This document shows positions 1 to 10,644 of a stretch of DNA of 63,476 bases, piece after piece. The notes beneath the pieces are model-generated. The model made no database searches and was not told where the DNA came from. It was given only the letters and a program-made list of their open reading frames with translations. A program made the position numbers and the translations under genes. How positions within the stretch are numbered: position 1 is the stretch's first letter; every line of letters begins with the position of its first letter. The DNA is from Leucobacter sp. Ag1. GTDB taxonomy: Bacteria; Actinomycetota; Actinomycetes; Actinomycetales; Microbacteriaceae. The DNA is taken from the NCBI RefSeq assembly GCF_000980875.1, contig NZ_LAYO01000094.1:1-63476 (forward strand), in the 5' to 3' direction.

Positions 1-1908
1 GACGAGCACGCCGCGCAGCCGCCGCGCGATCTCGGCGCCGAGCCCGTAGTCGAAACGCACGATGAGGCGCACGATCCCGGGCACCTGCTCGTATCCGCTC
101 GGCCCGCGAGCGGGAACCGGCCCGAGCACGTCGATGCCGGGCACGGCCGGGTCCTGCGCGCCGAGGTCCCGGATGGATGCGAGCGCGCGCTCGACCTCGG
201 CGGCTCCGCCCGTGACGCTCGCGACGCGGACCGCGGGCGGGTACCGGAGCGCGTGCCGGTCGTGCAGCTCGGCCGAGCGCCACTCCTCGGTGCGTCCGGT
301 GACGAAGGCCTGCACGGTCGGACCGCCGCCCGACGCCATGACGCACTGCCCGTCGGGGGCCGCGAGTGCGGCGGCGTTCTCCCACCAGCGCAGGCAGTCC
401 TCGGCCGCTCGCAGCGATTCGATGCCGAGCAGCCGTTCGGCGTCGAGCAGCACGACCGCACGGTAGCCGCCCGCGGCGATCGGCTCGGCGCCGCGCGTCG
501 CCACCACGAGTGCCGGACGCGCATCGACGCGCTCGCGCGGATGCTCCCCGTCGCTGAGCAGCACCCGGGCGTCGGAGAACTGCCGCTCGAACTGCTCGAC
601 GGTGCGCTGGGACCCCATGCCGCGCTCGGTGAGCACGGTCCCGTCGCACGTGCCGCACTGCCAGGGGCGCGCGGGTTCGCCGCACCAGCGGCAGGCGGCG
701 ACGCCGGCTGAACGGAAGCCGATGGGTCCGGCGCAGGCGCGGCAGCGCGCGGCGTCGCCGCACGACGCGCAGACCGCGACGGGCGCGTAGCCGGGGGTGG
801 CGACCTGCACGAGCACGGGGCCCCGACGGGACTCCTGACGGATGATGCGGGCGGCGAACTCGGGCACACGACCGGCGAATGCGTCGGGGGTCATCGACGC
901 GTCGGCGTGCACCACGCGCGTGCGGCGCGGCGGGTGCCGCTGCGCCTGCACGTAGCCGATCTCGACGAGGCGCTGGACCTCGGCGCTGCGGGAGTGCGCG
1001 GCGAACAGGAGCCCCGCTCCCGATTGCCCCGCCCGCACGAGCGCGGCATCGCGCGCGTGGACGTACGGTGACAGCGGTTCGGCCAGCACGGGATCGCCGT
1101 CGTCCCAGATGAGGATCGCCCCGAGCTCGTGGGCCGGCGCGTAGACCGCCGATCGGTTGCCGATGATGATGCGGGGCTCCGGGTCGAGCGCGCGCAGGAA
1201 CGCCGCGTACCGCTCGCCCTTCGACTGCCGGGCGTCGAGCCGCACGACGCCCGCGTGCCCGAGCGACGCGAGCGCGTCGCGCAGCTGATCGAGATCGCGG
1301 TAGTCGGGCAGCACGACGATCGCGCTACGGCCCTCCGCGTGCACGGCGAGCGCTGCGCGCGCGAGCTGCAGGCTCCACCCGCCGACCCACTCGCCCGTGC
1401 CCAGCCGGACCGGTCCGTGCGAAGCATCGATCGCGAGGCGCGCCCCGCCCGTCAGCAGGCCGGCGAGCTCAGTGTCGGATTCTTCGGCTTCGAAGGGCGT
1501 GTCCTGCTCACCCGGATCGGGCGCGGTGCCCGCCAGGTGCTGCTTCTCGACCCGCACCTGGCGCGTCGGGATCGCGAGCCGCAGGATGTCGCCTGCGCTA
1601 CCCGCGGCGCGGTCGGCCACGGCGCGCGCCAGCCGCCACACCTCGGGGGTGAGCGTCGGCAGCGGGCTGACGATCTCGGCGATCTGCGCCAGCTCGCCGC
1701 CGAAGTCGCTCTGCTCGGTGAATTCGATGACCGTGCCGAAGCTCTTGCGGTTCTGCGAGCGGAACGGGACCCGCACGCGCTGTCCCGCCCGGATCTCGTC
1801 GGCGAGCTCGCCCGGGATCGCGTAGTCGAACAGGTGGTCGAGCTGCGGCAGGCTCGTGTCGAGCAGGATCCTGGCGACCCTGCGGCCGGCAGCACCCTCG
1901 GCGGTCAC
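1..1908 (-). CDS. priA: Primosomal protein N' (PriA), helicase-degenerate actinobacterial form, 3' end outside window
   Basis: Replication-restart protein. It starts with GTG at 1908, overlapping the metK stop by four bases (GTGA), and stays open for 636 codons to the window edge, so only the extreme C-terminus is missing. The N-terminal domain ([20 protein letters not shown]) matches the PriA 3'-end-binding domain. Around residues 390-450 it has paired Cys motifs ([31 protein letters not shown]), the zinc-binding region. Where PriA normally has GxTGSGKT it reads GTGEWVGGW, and the DEEH box is replaced by WDDGD. Helicase activity is therefore unlikely, as is known for actinobacterial PriA. 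Its role is inferred to be structural or loading. Confidence 0.9.
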   Translation of the reverse strand, partial: MTAEGAAGRRVARILLDTSLPQLDHLFDYAIPGELADEIRAGQRVRVPFRSQNRKSFGTVIEFTEQSDFGGELAQIAEIVSPLPTLTPEVWRLARAVADRAAGSAGDILRLAIPTRQVRVEKQHLAGTAPDPGEQDTPFEAEESDTELAGLLTGGARLAIDASHGPVRLGTGEWVGGWSLQLARAALAVHAEGRSAIVVLPDYRDLDQLRDALASLGHAGVVRLDARQSKGERYAAFLRALDPEPRIIIGNRSAVYAPAHELGAILIWDDGDPVLAEPLSPYVHARDAALVRAGQSGAGLLFAAHSRSAEVQRLVEIGYVQAQRHPPRRTRVVHADASMTPDAFAGRVPEFAARIIRQESRRGPVLVQVATPGYAPVAVCASCGDAARCRACAGPIGFRSAGVAACRWCGEPARPWQCGTCDGTVLTERGMGSQRTVEQFERQFSDARVLLSDGEHPRERVDARPALVVATRGAEPIAAGGYRAVVLLDAERLLGIESLRAAEDCLRWWENAAALAAPDGQCVMASGGGPTVQAFVTGRTEEWRSAELHDRHALRYPPAVRVASVTGGAAEVERALASIRDLGAQDPAVPGIDVLGPVPARGPSGYEQVPGIVRLIVRFDYGLGAEIARRLRGVLV

Positions 1909-3107
1909 GCCGCGTCGATCCCTGCGGCCGCTCGCAGCTCGGCGACGCGGGGTGTCGCCTCCCAGGTGAAGTCGGGCAGCTCGCGGCCGAAGTGCCCGTA
2001 GGCGCTCGTCTGCGCGTAGATCGGGCGGATCAGTTCGAGATCGCGGATGATGGCGAGCGGACGCAGGTCGAAGACCTGGCGGACCGCCGCCTCGATGCGC
2101 TCACGCGGAACGGTCTCGGTGCCGAAGGTCTCGACGTAGAGGCCGACCGGGTGGGCGCGGCCGATCGCGTACGCGACCTGGAGCTCGGCGCGCTTCGCGA
2201 GTCCGGCACGCACCACGTGCTTCGCCACCCAGCGCATGGCGTACGCGGCCGAGCGGTCGACCTTCGACGGATCCTTGCCGCTGAACGCGCCGCCGCCGTG
2301 GCGGCTCGCCCCGCCGTAGGTGTCGATGATGATCTTGCGGCCGGTGAGGCCGGCATCGCCCATGGGGCCGCCGATGACGAACGGACCGGCCGGGTTGATG
2401 AACAGCTCGGCGTCGCCGCTCGCGAGCTCGACGCGCCCGAGCACGGGGCGGATGACCTCGCGCTCGATCGCCTCCCGCAGCGCCGGCTGCGAGATGTCGG
2501 CCGAGTGCTGGGTCGAGACCACGACAGCCTCGACGCTGACCGGGCGATCGCCGTCGTAGCCGATGGTCACCTGGGTCTTGCCGTCGGGGCGCAGCTCGGG
2601 CAGGATCCCGCTCTTGCGCACCTCGGTGAGACGCTCGGCCATACGATGGGCGATCCAGCTCGGCAGCGGGTGGAGCTCGGGGGTCTCGTCGGTCGCGTAG
2701 CCGAACATGATGCCCTGGTCGCCGGCGCCCTGCTGGTTGAGCGCGTCGTCCGCCGTCGCGCCCTCGCGCACCTCGAGCGAGGCGTCGACGCCGTTCGCGA
2801 TGTCGGGAGACTGCTGCCCGATGGACACGGACACGCCGCACGAGCCCGCGTCGAAGCCCATATCGGAGCTCGTGTAGCCCACCTTGCGCACCGCGTCGCG
2901 CACGATCTGCGGAATCTCGACGTAGCCCGTGGTCGATACCTCGCCCGCGACGTGCACGAACCCGGTGGTCACCAGGGTCTCGACCGCGACGCGCGCGCCC
3001 GGATCCTGTTCGAGCAGCGCATCGAGGATCGAATCGGAGATGCGATCGCAGATCTTGTCGGGGTGCCCCTCGGTGACGGACTCCGAGGTGAACTGGCGAA
3101 GGGACAC
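1905..3107 (-). CDS. metK: S-adenosylmethionine synthetase
   Basis: Makes S-adenosylmethionine from methionine and ATP in the cytoplasm. The protein has 400 residues, the family's normal length. It carries the substrate-binding motif EGHPDKICD at residues 13-21 and the nucleotide motif [12 protein letters not shown] at 127-138; a GGGAFSGKD phosphate loop follows near residue 270. The start is GTG at 3107, seven bases after an AGAGGAG ribosome binding site. It sits between rpoZ and priA, and coaBC, often found between rpoZ and metK in actinobacteria, is absent. I looked for a SAM riboswitch in the 158-bp leader and saw no recognisable consensus. Confidence 0.98.
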   Translation of the reverse strand: MSLRQFTSESVTEGHPDKICDRISDSILDALLEQDPGARVAVETLVTTGFVHVAGEVSTTGYVEIPQIVRDAVRKVGYTSSDMGFDAGSCGVSVSIGQQSPDIANGVDASLEVREGATADDALNQQGAGDQGIMFGYATDETPELHPLPSWIAHRMAERLTEVRKSGILPELRPDGKTQVTIGYDGDRPVSVEAVVVSTQHSADISQPALREAIEREVIRPVLGRVELASGDAELFINPAGPFVIGGPMGDAGLTGRKIIIDTYGGASRHGGGAFSGKDPSKVDRSAAYAMRWVAKHVVRAGLAKRAELQVAYAIGRAHPVGLYVETFGTETVPRERIEAAVRQVFDLRPLAIIRDLELIRPIYAQTSAYGHFGRELPDFTWEATPRVAELRAAAGIDAA

Positions 3108-3265
3108 GATGGGCTCCTCTGTGGGAAGTGGCTGAGTGCGGACTGGTGCACGGGCGAACGCTGCGGCTCGCGATCGGCACCGAGCGGGGTCGGCGCTCGG
3201 AAAAACGACAGCGGCGCCGGAACAGCCCCAAGGCTATCCGACGCCGCCGACATCGTTGCTGCGGG

Positions 3266-3568
3266 TTACTCCGACAGCTCCTCGGCCGAGTCGGCCTCAG
3301 CGGGAAGCTCCTCGACCGCGGCGCGCTTGGTCATGGTCAGCTTGCCCTCGACGATCTCGTGCAGCGCGATCGACAGCGGCTTGTCGTCGACGGAGGACTC
3401 GACGAGCGGGCCCACGTTGTCGAAGAGGTTGCCGTCGTGCAGATCGGTGTAGTAATCGTTGATCTGACGGGCGCGCTGCGACGCGAAGACGACCAGGGCG
3501 TACTTCGAATCCACCTTGGCGAGCAGCTCGTCGATGGGCGGGTCGATGATGCCGTTGACGTTGGCCAT
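3266..3568 (-). CDS. rpoZ: DNA-directed RNA polymerase omega subunit
   Basis: Small subunit that helps assemble RNA polymerase by holding beta'. The 100-residue protein has the omega signature near its start ([20 protein letters not shown], then ASQRARQIN) and an acidic C-terminus rich in Glu and Ala. ATG at 3568 follows CGAGGAG with good spacing. A TACACT -10 element lies at 3596-3601, giving a leader of about 20 bases. metK follows on the same strand. Confidence 0.97.
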   Translation of the reverse strand: MANVNGIIDPPIDELLAKVDSKYALVVFASQRARQINDYYTDLHDGNLFDNVGPLVESSVDDKPLSIALHEIVEGKLTMTKRAAVEELPAEADSAEELSE

Positions 3569-3595
3569 GAATACACTCCTCGGGTTGACCGTCCT

Positions 3596-3601
3596 AGTGT
3601 A
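3596..3601 (-). promoter_or_regulatory. Candidate -10 element for rpoZ
   Basis: TACACT on the minus strand matches the actinobacterial TANNNT pattern and lies about 27 bases upstream of the rpoZ ATG. No convincing -35 is visible, which is common in this phylum. Confidence 0.45.
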
Positions 3602-3629
3602 GCCGAGGATCGGCCGTCACGGGTCACCG

Positions 3630-4277
3630 TCAGCCGAGACCCCCGCGCACCAGCACGTCCCCGCGGGAGCCCGAGAGCCGGGTCCAGCTGCGCGAGCGGC
3701 TGATCCTGAGCACCTGCTCGTCGCGGAGGAACCCGAGCGCTTCGGCCGCGAACGCGGCTGCCGCGGGCACTCCGTCGGCGATGGGCACACCCCAGACCTG
3801 CGCACGCACCTTCTGCACCACGGCCTCGCCCGGCTGATCGGGCAGTGCGGCGGCGACCCGCTGCACGCCCTCGGCGGCGACCGCCGCGAGCGATGCCGCG
3901 TCGATCGATCCCGCGGCCTCCCAGCCGCTCGTCGGCGGCAGCACGCCGGCCCACGCCGCGGCGAGCGTCGCGTCGGGCACGTCGAGGTCCCGGCCGAGCA
4001 CGCCCATCCGCGCGATCCGATCGAGCAGCGCCCGGCTCGCGACCGTGGCGTCGACCGCGTCCGTCGGCGGCTCGGCCAGCGCGAAAGCACGGGCCGCGAG
4101 CACGACCGGGAGCGGATCCAGCAGGCCCGCGGGCGCCTGGGTGCAGCCGAATACCGCGAGGGTCGACCCGCGGGTCACCATGCGCACCTCCGCGCGCCCG
4201 GCGCGTTCCAGGCGTTCGAGGAAGATGCGGAGGTCGTCGCGGGTGGCGTGATCGGCGAGGCGGAGCGGTGCGGACAT
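3630..4277 (-). CDS. Conserved actinobacterial protein of unknown function
   Basis: A 215-residue soluble protein with no signal peptide or membrane segment. I do not recognise a named domain. The N-terminus (LRLADHATRDDLRIFLERL) looks like a short helical region and the rest is Ala-rich, with a C-terminal basic stretch (RISRSRSWTRLSGSRGD). ATG at 4277 is chosen because upstream codons in this frame oppose the divergent thioesterase promoter. The gene lies 61 bp upstream of rpoZ on the same strand, but rpoZ seems to have its own promoter in the gap. The coding frame is supported by codon bias and by resemblance to proteins I recall from related Micrococcales. Confidence 0.75.
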   Translation of the reverse strand: MSAPLRLADHATRDDLRIFLERLERAGRAEVRMVTRGSTLAVFGCTQAPAGLLDPLPVVLAARAFALAEPPTDAVDATVASRALLDRIARMGVLGRDLDVPDATLAAAWAGVLPPTSGWEAAGSIDAASLAAVAAEGVQRVAAALPDQPGEAVVQKVRAQVWGVPIADGVPAAAAFAAEALGFLRDEQVLRISRSRSWTRLSGSRGDVLVRGGLG

Positions 4278-4391
4278 CGGCTCCAGCCTAGTCGCGGCAC
4301 CCGGACGGACGCCGCGCCGACTTCCCCGGACGGAGCCGCCGCCGGTCATAGACTGAGGCGGACAGCCGTTCCGCGCCGCCAGGAGGTTCCG

Positions 4392-5258
4392 ATGCCCACA
4401 GATCCCGATCTCATGACGATGATCTCGGTGCTCGACGCGGGCGCCCGCACCCAGGACGACATCTTCACCGGTCCCGCGCTGCCGACGCCGCACGGACGCT
4501 CGTTCGGCGGCCAGGTGCTCGGCCAGGCCATCTCGGCCGCGGGGGCCACCGTACCCGAGGACCGCGAGATCCACTCGATGCACGCCTACTTCCTGCGGCC
4601 GGGCGACAGCATCGAGCGCATGACCTTCGAGGTCGCCCGTCTGCACGACGGGCGATCGTTCTCGACGCGGCGCACGCAGGCCTACCAGGGCGGCGAGGTG
4701 CTCATGTCGATGATCGCCTCGTTCCAGTCCGACGACGACGGGCTCGAGCACCAGGACCCCGTCGACCTGAGCGGCGTCGTGCCGCCCGAGGAGCTGCCCG
4801 CGGTGTGGGAGAAGTACGGGCACCTCGCCGACGGCGGACGCGCATCCTGGATCCTCAACCGTCCGTTCGACTTCCGCTACGTCGAGTCCGACATCCTGCT
4901 CGAGGTGCCCGAGCGCACCTCGAAGCAGCGGGTCTGGATGCGCAGCCGTGACACTTTCGAGGGCGGATCGCTGCAGCACTGCGCCGCGCTGGCCTTCGCG
5001 AGCGACTACCTGCTGGTCGAGCCCGTCGCCCGGCGCCATGGGATCCCCTGGGCGACGCCCGGGATGCGTGCGGCGAGCCTCGACCACGCGATGTGGTTCC
5101 ACCGGCCGTTCCGCGTCGACGACTGGCTGCTCTACGAGCTCGAATCCCCCACCGCGCAGGGTGGGCGCGGGCTCTCCACCGGACGCTTCTACGACCGATC
5201 GGGCGCGCTCGTCGCATCGGTCTCCCAGGAGGTCACGGTCCGGCTCCCGCGAGGGTAA
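4392..5258 (+). CDS. tesB: Acyl-CoA thioesterase II (TesB family)
   Basis: Hydrolyses medium- and long-chain acyl-CoA to free fatty acid and CoA. At 288 residues it matches the double-hotdog TesB length. The first hotdog carries GRSFGGQVLGQA and HSMHAYFLRPGD. The second carries the active-site region SLDHAMWFHRPFRVDDW, followed by GRGLSTGRFYDRSG and SVSQEVTVR; these align with the Asp, Thr and Gln of the TesB catalytic triad. ATG at 4392 is preceded by AGGAGG at 4381-4386. It is transcribed divergently from the unknown gene at 3630-4277. Confidence 0.95.
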   Translation: MPTDPDLMTMISVLDAGARTQDDIFTGPALPTPHGRSFGGQVLGQAISAAGATVPEDREIHSMHAYFLRPGDSIERMTFEVARLHDGRSFSTRRTQAYQGGEVLMSMIASFQSDDDGLEHQDPVDLSGVVPPEELPAVWEKYGHLADGGRASWILNRPFDFRYVESDILLEVPERTSKQRVWMRSRDTFEGGSLQHCAALAFASDYLLVEPVARRHGIPWATPGMRAASLDHAMWFHRPFRVDDWLLYELESPTAQGGRGLSTGRFYDRSGALVASVSQEVTVRLPRG

Positions 5259-5327
5259 TCGGAAATCCGCTGTCACGTTTCGCGTGCTCGGCGGCAGGTA
5301 CGGGTGACCCCGCGAACGGAGAACCCC

Positions 5328-6167
5328 ATGCCCATCACCGATGAGGAGCTGAGCTCGCGCCTCGCGCAGCTCGCGCTGCCCGATCCGCGCATCGATCCGA
5401 GCGCCGCCCGCTCACTGCTGTCGGACGCCGCCGGGCAGCGCCGGCGCCCGCGGAGACGGCTCCGGATCCTGGGGATCTCGACCGCGGCGCTCATCGCGAT
5501 CGGGTCCCTCGCCGGCCCGGGAGCAGCGGTCGCAGGCAGGCTCTTCGAGGCGCAGAGCGGCGAGTTCCAGCGGACCGATTCGACGGAGTCCCTCCGCGGG
5601 GACGAGTGGATCCGCGCCTCCGCACCCGATTTCGGCGCGTACGTGGCGAGCACGGCACCGCGCGATCTCCCGGTCCCCGGAGGATTCGACTGGGACGGCG
5701 CCGCCCGGCTGATCTCCGAACGCTACCGGGGTTCGGACATCAGCATGCAACGGATCCGGATCGTGGACGATTACGAGCGCGAAGTCGTGCTCGCCTGGAC
5801 CAGGGAGTGGATCGTCGCCGATGCGTCCGGGGACTCCGCCCGTCGCGACGCGGCGATCAGCGTGTTGAGGAAAGCGCCCAGCTGGCCCGGCATCGTCGCC
5901 TCCGACGGTGGCGGGATCCGCTCCAGCCTGTGGGAGCTCATCGATCGCATGGCACTCGGCGGCCCGGAGGCCGGGCTTGCGGCGCGCACGCTCGCCAACC
6001 AGCGAGATGGATCGCCGTCGACACCCGAGCTCCGGGCGATGCACGCGGAGTCGCTGCGCAGCTGGCTCGACCTCAGTGCCCGCTATCCGGATCTCGACCG
6101 CGGCTCTCCCGTGTGGGCCGAGTACGAGGCGCTGCTCCGGCGTCTCGAAGCCGGTGAGATCCGATGA
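5328..6167 (+). CDS. Single-pass membrane protein overlapping an ECF sigma factor gene
   Basis: The predicted 279-residue protein has an N-terminal cytoplasmic stretch of about 45 residues ending in a basic run (QRRRPRRRLRI), one membrane segment (about residues 47-69) and roughly 210 external residues. The external part has no motif I know. ATG at 5328 with a GGAG box is preferred to an in-frame GTG at 5304. Its last codons overlap the sigma-factor start (ATGA), so the two are translationally coupled. The topology suits an anti-sigma factor or signal sensor, but gene order is reversed compared with most sigma/anti-sigma pairs and no zinc anti-sigma motif is present. The function is inferred from context only. 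Confidence 0.8.
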   Translation: MPITDEELSSRLAQLALPDPRIDPSAARSLLSDAAGQRRRPRRRLRILGISTAALIAIGSLAGPGAAVAGRLFEAQSGEFQRTDSTESLRGDEWIRASAPDFGAYVASTAPRDLPVPGGFDWDGAARLISERYRGSDISMQRIRIVDDYEREVVLAWTREWIVADASGDSARRDAAISVLRKAPSWPGIVASDGGGIRSSLWELIDRMALGGPEAGLAARTLANQRDGSPSTPELRAMHAESLRSWLDLSARYPDLDRGSPVWAEYEALLRRLEAGEIR

Positions 6168-6718
6168 CCGCCGAGACGACAGCGCGCCCCGGTACCCGAC
6201 CCGAATCGCCCGCAGTCGGGCTCGAACCGTTCGATGCGGACCACGCGCTCGCCGAGATGCTGCCCGAGCTCACGGGATACTTCCTGCGCAGGCTCGGCCA
6301 CCGGGACGACGCGGCCGACGCTGCGGCGGACACCGTGCTGATCCTGCTGGCGAAGTCCGACCGGATCCCTGCGGAGCCGGAACGGCTGAGGCAGTACGCC
6401 TACGGTGTGGCGCGCAAGGTCCTCGCGCGTGCGCGCCGGGGCAGGGTGCGGACCAGCGAGCTGGCCGAACGGCTCCGCCAGGAACTCACCGAGGAGGCTC
6501 AGGCTCCGCCGCGTTTCGACGATGAGCTGGAGCGCGAGCTCGCCCGGTTGCCCGAGCGCGACCGGGAACTGCTGCTGCTCATCGCGTGGGAGGGATTCGG
6601 TGTCGCCGAAGCGGGCGCTGTGCTCGGACTGCGTCCTGCCGCCGCGCGGCAGCGGTATTCGAGAGCTCGAGCCGCCCTGCGGAGTCGGCTCGATCCGGAC
6701 CGGAGCGCCGTTCGTTGA
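6164..6718 (+). CDS. RNA polymerase sigma factor, ECF/sigma-70 family
   Basis: A 184-residue sigma factor. Region 2 spans about residues 25-95 (LTGYFLRRLGHRDDAADAAADT, then LRQYAYGVARKVLARARR) and region 4 about 120-175, including RLPERDRELLLLIAWEGFG and a helix-turn-helix around LGLRPAAARQRYSRARAAL. The start ATG at 6164 lies inside the upstream membrane-protein gene. It converges on the thioesterase at 6740-7207. The coupled membrane protein probably controls it. Confidence 0.88.
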   Translation: MTAETTARPGTRPESPAVGLEPFDADHALAEMLPELTGYFLRRLGHRDDAADAAADTVLILLAKSDRIPAEPERLRQYAYGVARKVLARARRGRVRTSELAERLRQELTEEAQAPPRFDDELERELARLPERDRELLLLIAWEGFGVAEAGAVLGLRPAAARQRYSRARAALRSRLDPDRSAVR

Positions 6719-6739
6719 CACCGAGGACCCGGGGTGGCG

Positions 6740-7207
6740 TCAGCGGCGTCCGAGCTGCAGCGGTTCGTCCACCCAGGCTTCGACCGACTCGCGTCCCTCG
6801 CCCGAGAGCCGCATCGGCCGCAGGGTCTTCCCGTCGACGATCACGACGACGGTGATGGCACGCGCGACCACGGTGCGTTCCGGCTGGGAGCCGTCGATGA
6901 CCTCGTAGTGCACCTCGAGCGATGACCCGCCGAGCTTTCCGATCCACAACTCGACGGTGATCGGCTGCTCGGCGTATTCGAGCACGCGCAGGAACTCGAT
7001 CTGCTGGCTCGCGACCAGCATCTTCGGCCCGTCGGGATCGTCTCCGCGGAAGTGCCGTTCCATGCCGGTGCGCTCGCGTCCGCTGCCCAGCCAGAAGGTG
7101 CGCACGCGCGCCTCCTCGAGGTAGCGGGCGTAGGCGACGTTGTTCACGTGCCCGTATGCGTCCTGGTCGCCCCAGCGGAGCTCGAGGTCGACATGGGTGC
7201 GCGCCAT
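6740..7207 (-). CDS. Hotdog-fold acyl-CoA thioesterase (4HBT/YbgC-like)
   Basis: The 155-residue protein has the 4HBT signature WGDQDAYGHVNNVAYARYLEEAR near its start, with the catalytic Asp in DQDAYGHVNN. It probably cleaves an acyl-CoA or aryl-CoA ester; the substrate cannot be told from the sequence. ATG at 7207 follows GGATC without a strong ribosome site. It lies downstream of ettA on the same strand, separated by the hairpin at 7252-7290. Confidence 0.9.
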   Translation of the reverse strand: MARTHVDLELRWGDQDAYGHVNNVAYARYLEEARVRTFWLGSGRERTGMERHFRGDDPDGPKMLVASQQIEFLRVLEYAEQPITVELWIGKLGGSSLEVHYEVIDGSQPERTVVARAITVVVIVDGKTLRPMRLSGEGRESVEAWVDEPLQLGRR

Positions 7208-7251
7208 GCGGGGATCCTTCCGGTCTGTGGGAGTCGGTGCCTGCCCGAAAC

Positions 7252-7290
7252 GGGAACGGGGCGCAACCGTTGCGGTTGCACCCCGTTCCC
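7252..7290 (-). terminator. Hairpin downstream of ettA
   Basis: GGGAACGGGG at 7252-7261 pairs with CCCCGTTCCC at 7281-7290, and the inner arms GCAACCG and CGGTTGC continue the stem after one mismatch. The stem lies 9 bp after the ettA stop. Only a short T-rich tail (GTTTCG) follows on the minus strand. Confidence 0.65.
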
Positions 7291-7298
7291 GACGAGCG

Positions 7299-8978
<1,680 letters not shown>

Positions 8979-9038
8979 ATGTTTTCCGGGCGAGGACGCC
9001 CCGAACTCCTTGTGCTCTGGTCTGATGAGAATCGCCTC

Positions 9039-9045
9039 TACTCTA
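9039..9045. promoter_or_regulatory. Overlapping divergent -10 elements for ettA and the APH-like gene
   Basis: TACTCT (plus strand, 9039-9044) and TAGAGT (minus strand, 9040-9045) both fit TANNNT and overlap almost completely. One polymerase would exclude the other, so expression of the two genes may be mutually exclusive at this site. Confidence 0.35.
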
Positions 9046-9091
9046 GCCGCCCGCACCGACATCCTCCGTGAACAGCTGACAGCATGGAGGG

Positions 9092-9895
9092 ATGACGGAA
9101 CGAGCACTCGCGGGCGCCCCCGAAGAACCGGTCGAAACGCCGGGCGCGATCCTCGATCGAGCGGCCGGTCCGCTCGAGACGGTCTGGGAGAACGAACTCG
9201 GCGGTCTCACCTTCCGAGACCGCACGGCGGGCCGCTACCTCAAGTGGGTCGCCGCAGGCACCCCGGAGCTCGATCTCGACGCGGAAGCCGCTCGGCTGCG
9301 GTGGGCCGCCGCGCAGGGCGCGCGGGTGCCCTCGGTCGTCGAGGCGGGCTCGGATCGGAGCGGATCCTGGCTCGTCACGGCCGCGCTCCGGGGCGATTCG
9401 GCGGTCGCCCCGCGCTGGATCGCCGAACCCGGGACCGCTGCCCGCGCCATCGGCGCCGGTCTGCGGGAGCTGCACGACCGGCTGAACGCCTCGGCCTGCC
9501 CCTTCGACTGGTCGATCGAGCGGCGCCTCGAGCAGGCCGAGGAACGGTTGTCACGCGGGATCGGGCCCGCGGACTGGTCGCCCGAGCATCGCGCGCTCTC
9601 GATCCGACAGGCGCGGGAGCTGCTGCGCGACGCTCCCCCGGTCGACGAACCCGTCGTCTGCCACGGGGACGCCTGCGCGCCGAACACGCTGCTCGACGAG
9701 TCCGGCGCGTTCCTCGCTCACGTCGATCTGGGCGCGCTCGGCACAGCCGACCGCTGGGCAGACCTCGCGATCGCATCCTGGAGCACGGTCTGGAACTACG
9801 GTCCGGGGTACGAGGCCGCGGTCTACGCCGGATACGGGATCGAACCGGATCCCGAGCGGATCGCCTACTACCGGCTGCTCTGGGACCTCAGCTAG
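9092..9895 (+). CDS. APH(3')-like phosphotransferase (aminoglycoside phosphotransferase family)
   Basis: A kinase-like protein of 267 residues. The catalytic loop CHGDACAPN places His191, Asp193 and Asn198 as in APH enzymes. The metal-binding Asp212 lies in VDLGALGTADRWADLA, which matches the IDLGR-G-ADRY-DLA motif of aminoglycoside 3'-phosphotransferases. The C-terminus (YGIEPDPERIAYYRLLWDLS) also resembles the APH(3') end. ATG at 9092 has GGAGG only one base upstream, so translation may be weak or start differently. It is convergent with the lipoprotein gene, six bases away. True substrate unknown; resistance is an inference. Confidence 0.85.
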   Translation: MTERALAGAPEEPVETPGAILDRAAGPLETVWENELGGLTFRDRTAGRYLKWVAAGTPELDLDAEAARLRWAAAQGARVPSVVEAGSDRSGSWLVTAALRGDSAVAPRWIAEPGTAARAIGAGLRELHDRLNASACPFDWSIERRLEQAEERLSRGIGPADWSPEHRALSIRQARELLRDAPPVDEPVVCHGDACAPNTLLDESGAFLAHVDLGALGTADRWADLAIASWSTVWNYGPGYEAAVYAGYGIEPDPERIAYYRLLWDLS

Positions 9896-9901
9896 GGCGG
9901 A

Positions 9902-10408
9902 TCAGAAGTCGATCGGTCGGGTCTTGCCGATCAGGCACACGTCTTTGTTCGGGCCGAGCGCGGCGACCTGATCCACCGAGAAGCTGCGGTCGGTCGTCGA
10001 GATCTGGCCGATGAGGCAGCCCTGCCCGATTCGCACCGAGACGTAGATGTAGTCGGCGACGAGGTCGGTCTTGGTCTTGTCGAAGCTGACCTGCATCGCC
10101 TGCTTGTCGAAGCCGGCCTTGGCGACGGCCTGCACGACCGGTTCGCCCTGCACCGCCTCCTTGCCCGCCGAGAACGTCCGGATCACCTCGGTGAAAAAGG
10201 GCTCGTTCTGCTCGGCGGTTCCATCGGGGATCAGCTTCGGCGCTTCCTTGGGCGGGGCCGGGGTCGTGCGAGCCGGGGTCTCGGGCGTCGGGCCCTCGAA
10301 GATCGCGCACCCGCTCAGCGCCGGGACGCCGACGAGCAGTCCTGCGGCGAGCGCGACGGATGCGGTCGCGCGGAATCGACGGGGGCGACGGGGGGAAGCA
10401 CTGCTCAC
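9902..10408 (-). CDS. Secreted lipoprotein of unknown function
   Basis: A 168-residue protein starting at GTG 10408 with a twin-arginine-rich n-region (SSASPRRPRRF), a hydrophobic stretch and a lipobox LSGC near residue 33. A Pro/Thr-rich linker (PTPETPARTTPAPPKEAP) leads to a C-terminal domain of about 100 residues, with two Cys (GQGCLIGQ and KDVCLIGK) that could form a disulphide. It probably sits on the outer face of the membrane. I know no function. The upstream codons open in this frame lack a signal-peptide logic, so the GTG is preferred. Confidence 0.8.
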   Translation of the reverse strand: MSSASPRRPRRFRATASVALAAGLLVGVPALSGCAIFEGPTPETPARTTPAPPKEAPKLIPDGTAEQNEPFFTEVIRTFSAGKEAVQGEPVVQAVAKAGFDKQAMQVSFDKTKTDLVADYIYVSVRIGQGCLIGQISTTDRSFSVDQVAALGPNKDVCLIGKTRPIDF

Positions 10409-10644
10409 CCGGCTCAGTGTACGGGGTCGTGGTGAAAGGATCCGGCACGGCGCATCCGCCGCGGCCGCCGGTCCGAGCCCCCGCATCTGTCGTTCTCCGT
10501 GCACAGGGCGCATCGGAGCGGGACCCTTGCGGATCGCGTGCACAGTCCTCGCTTCGCGGGGCGCCGGACCCCGATCGGGTTCCACACTGGAGGCCGGTGG
10601 GATCGGTCGCCTCCAGCGCACCGCCCGCCTCACCCCATCGAGCA

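Noticed and set aside
3108-3265. SAM riboswitch upstream of metK
   Set aside because: No recognisable SAM-I to SAM-IV core; only a short CCGAGC...GCTCGG hairpin without T-tract.
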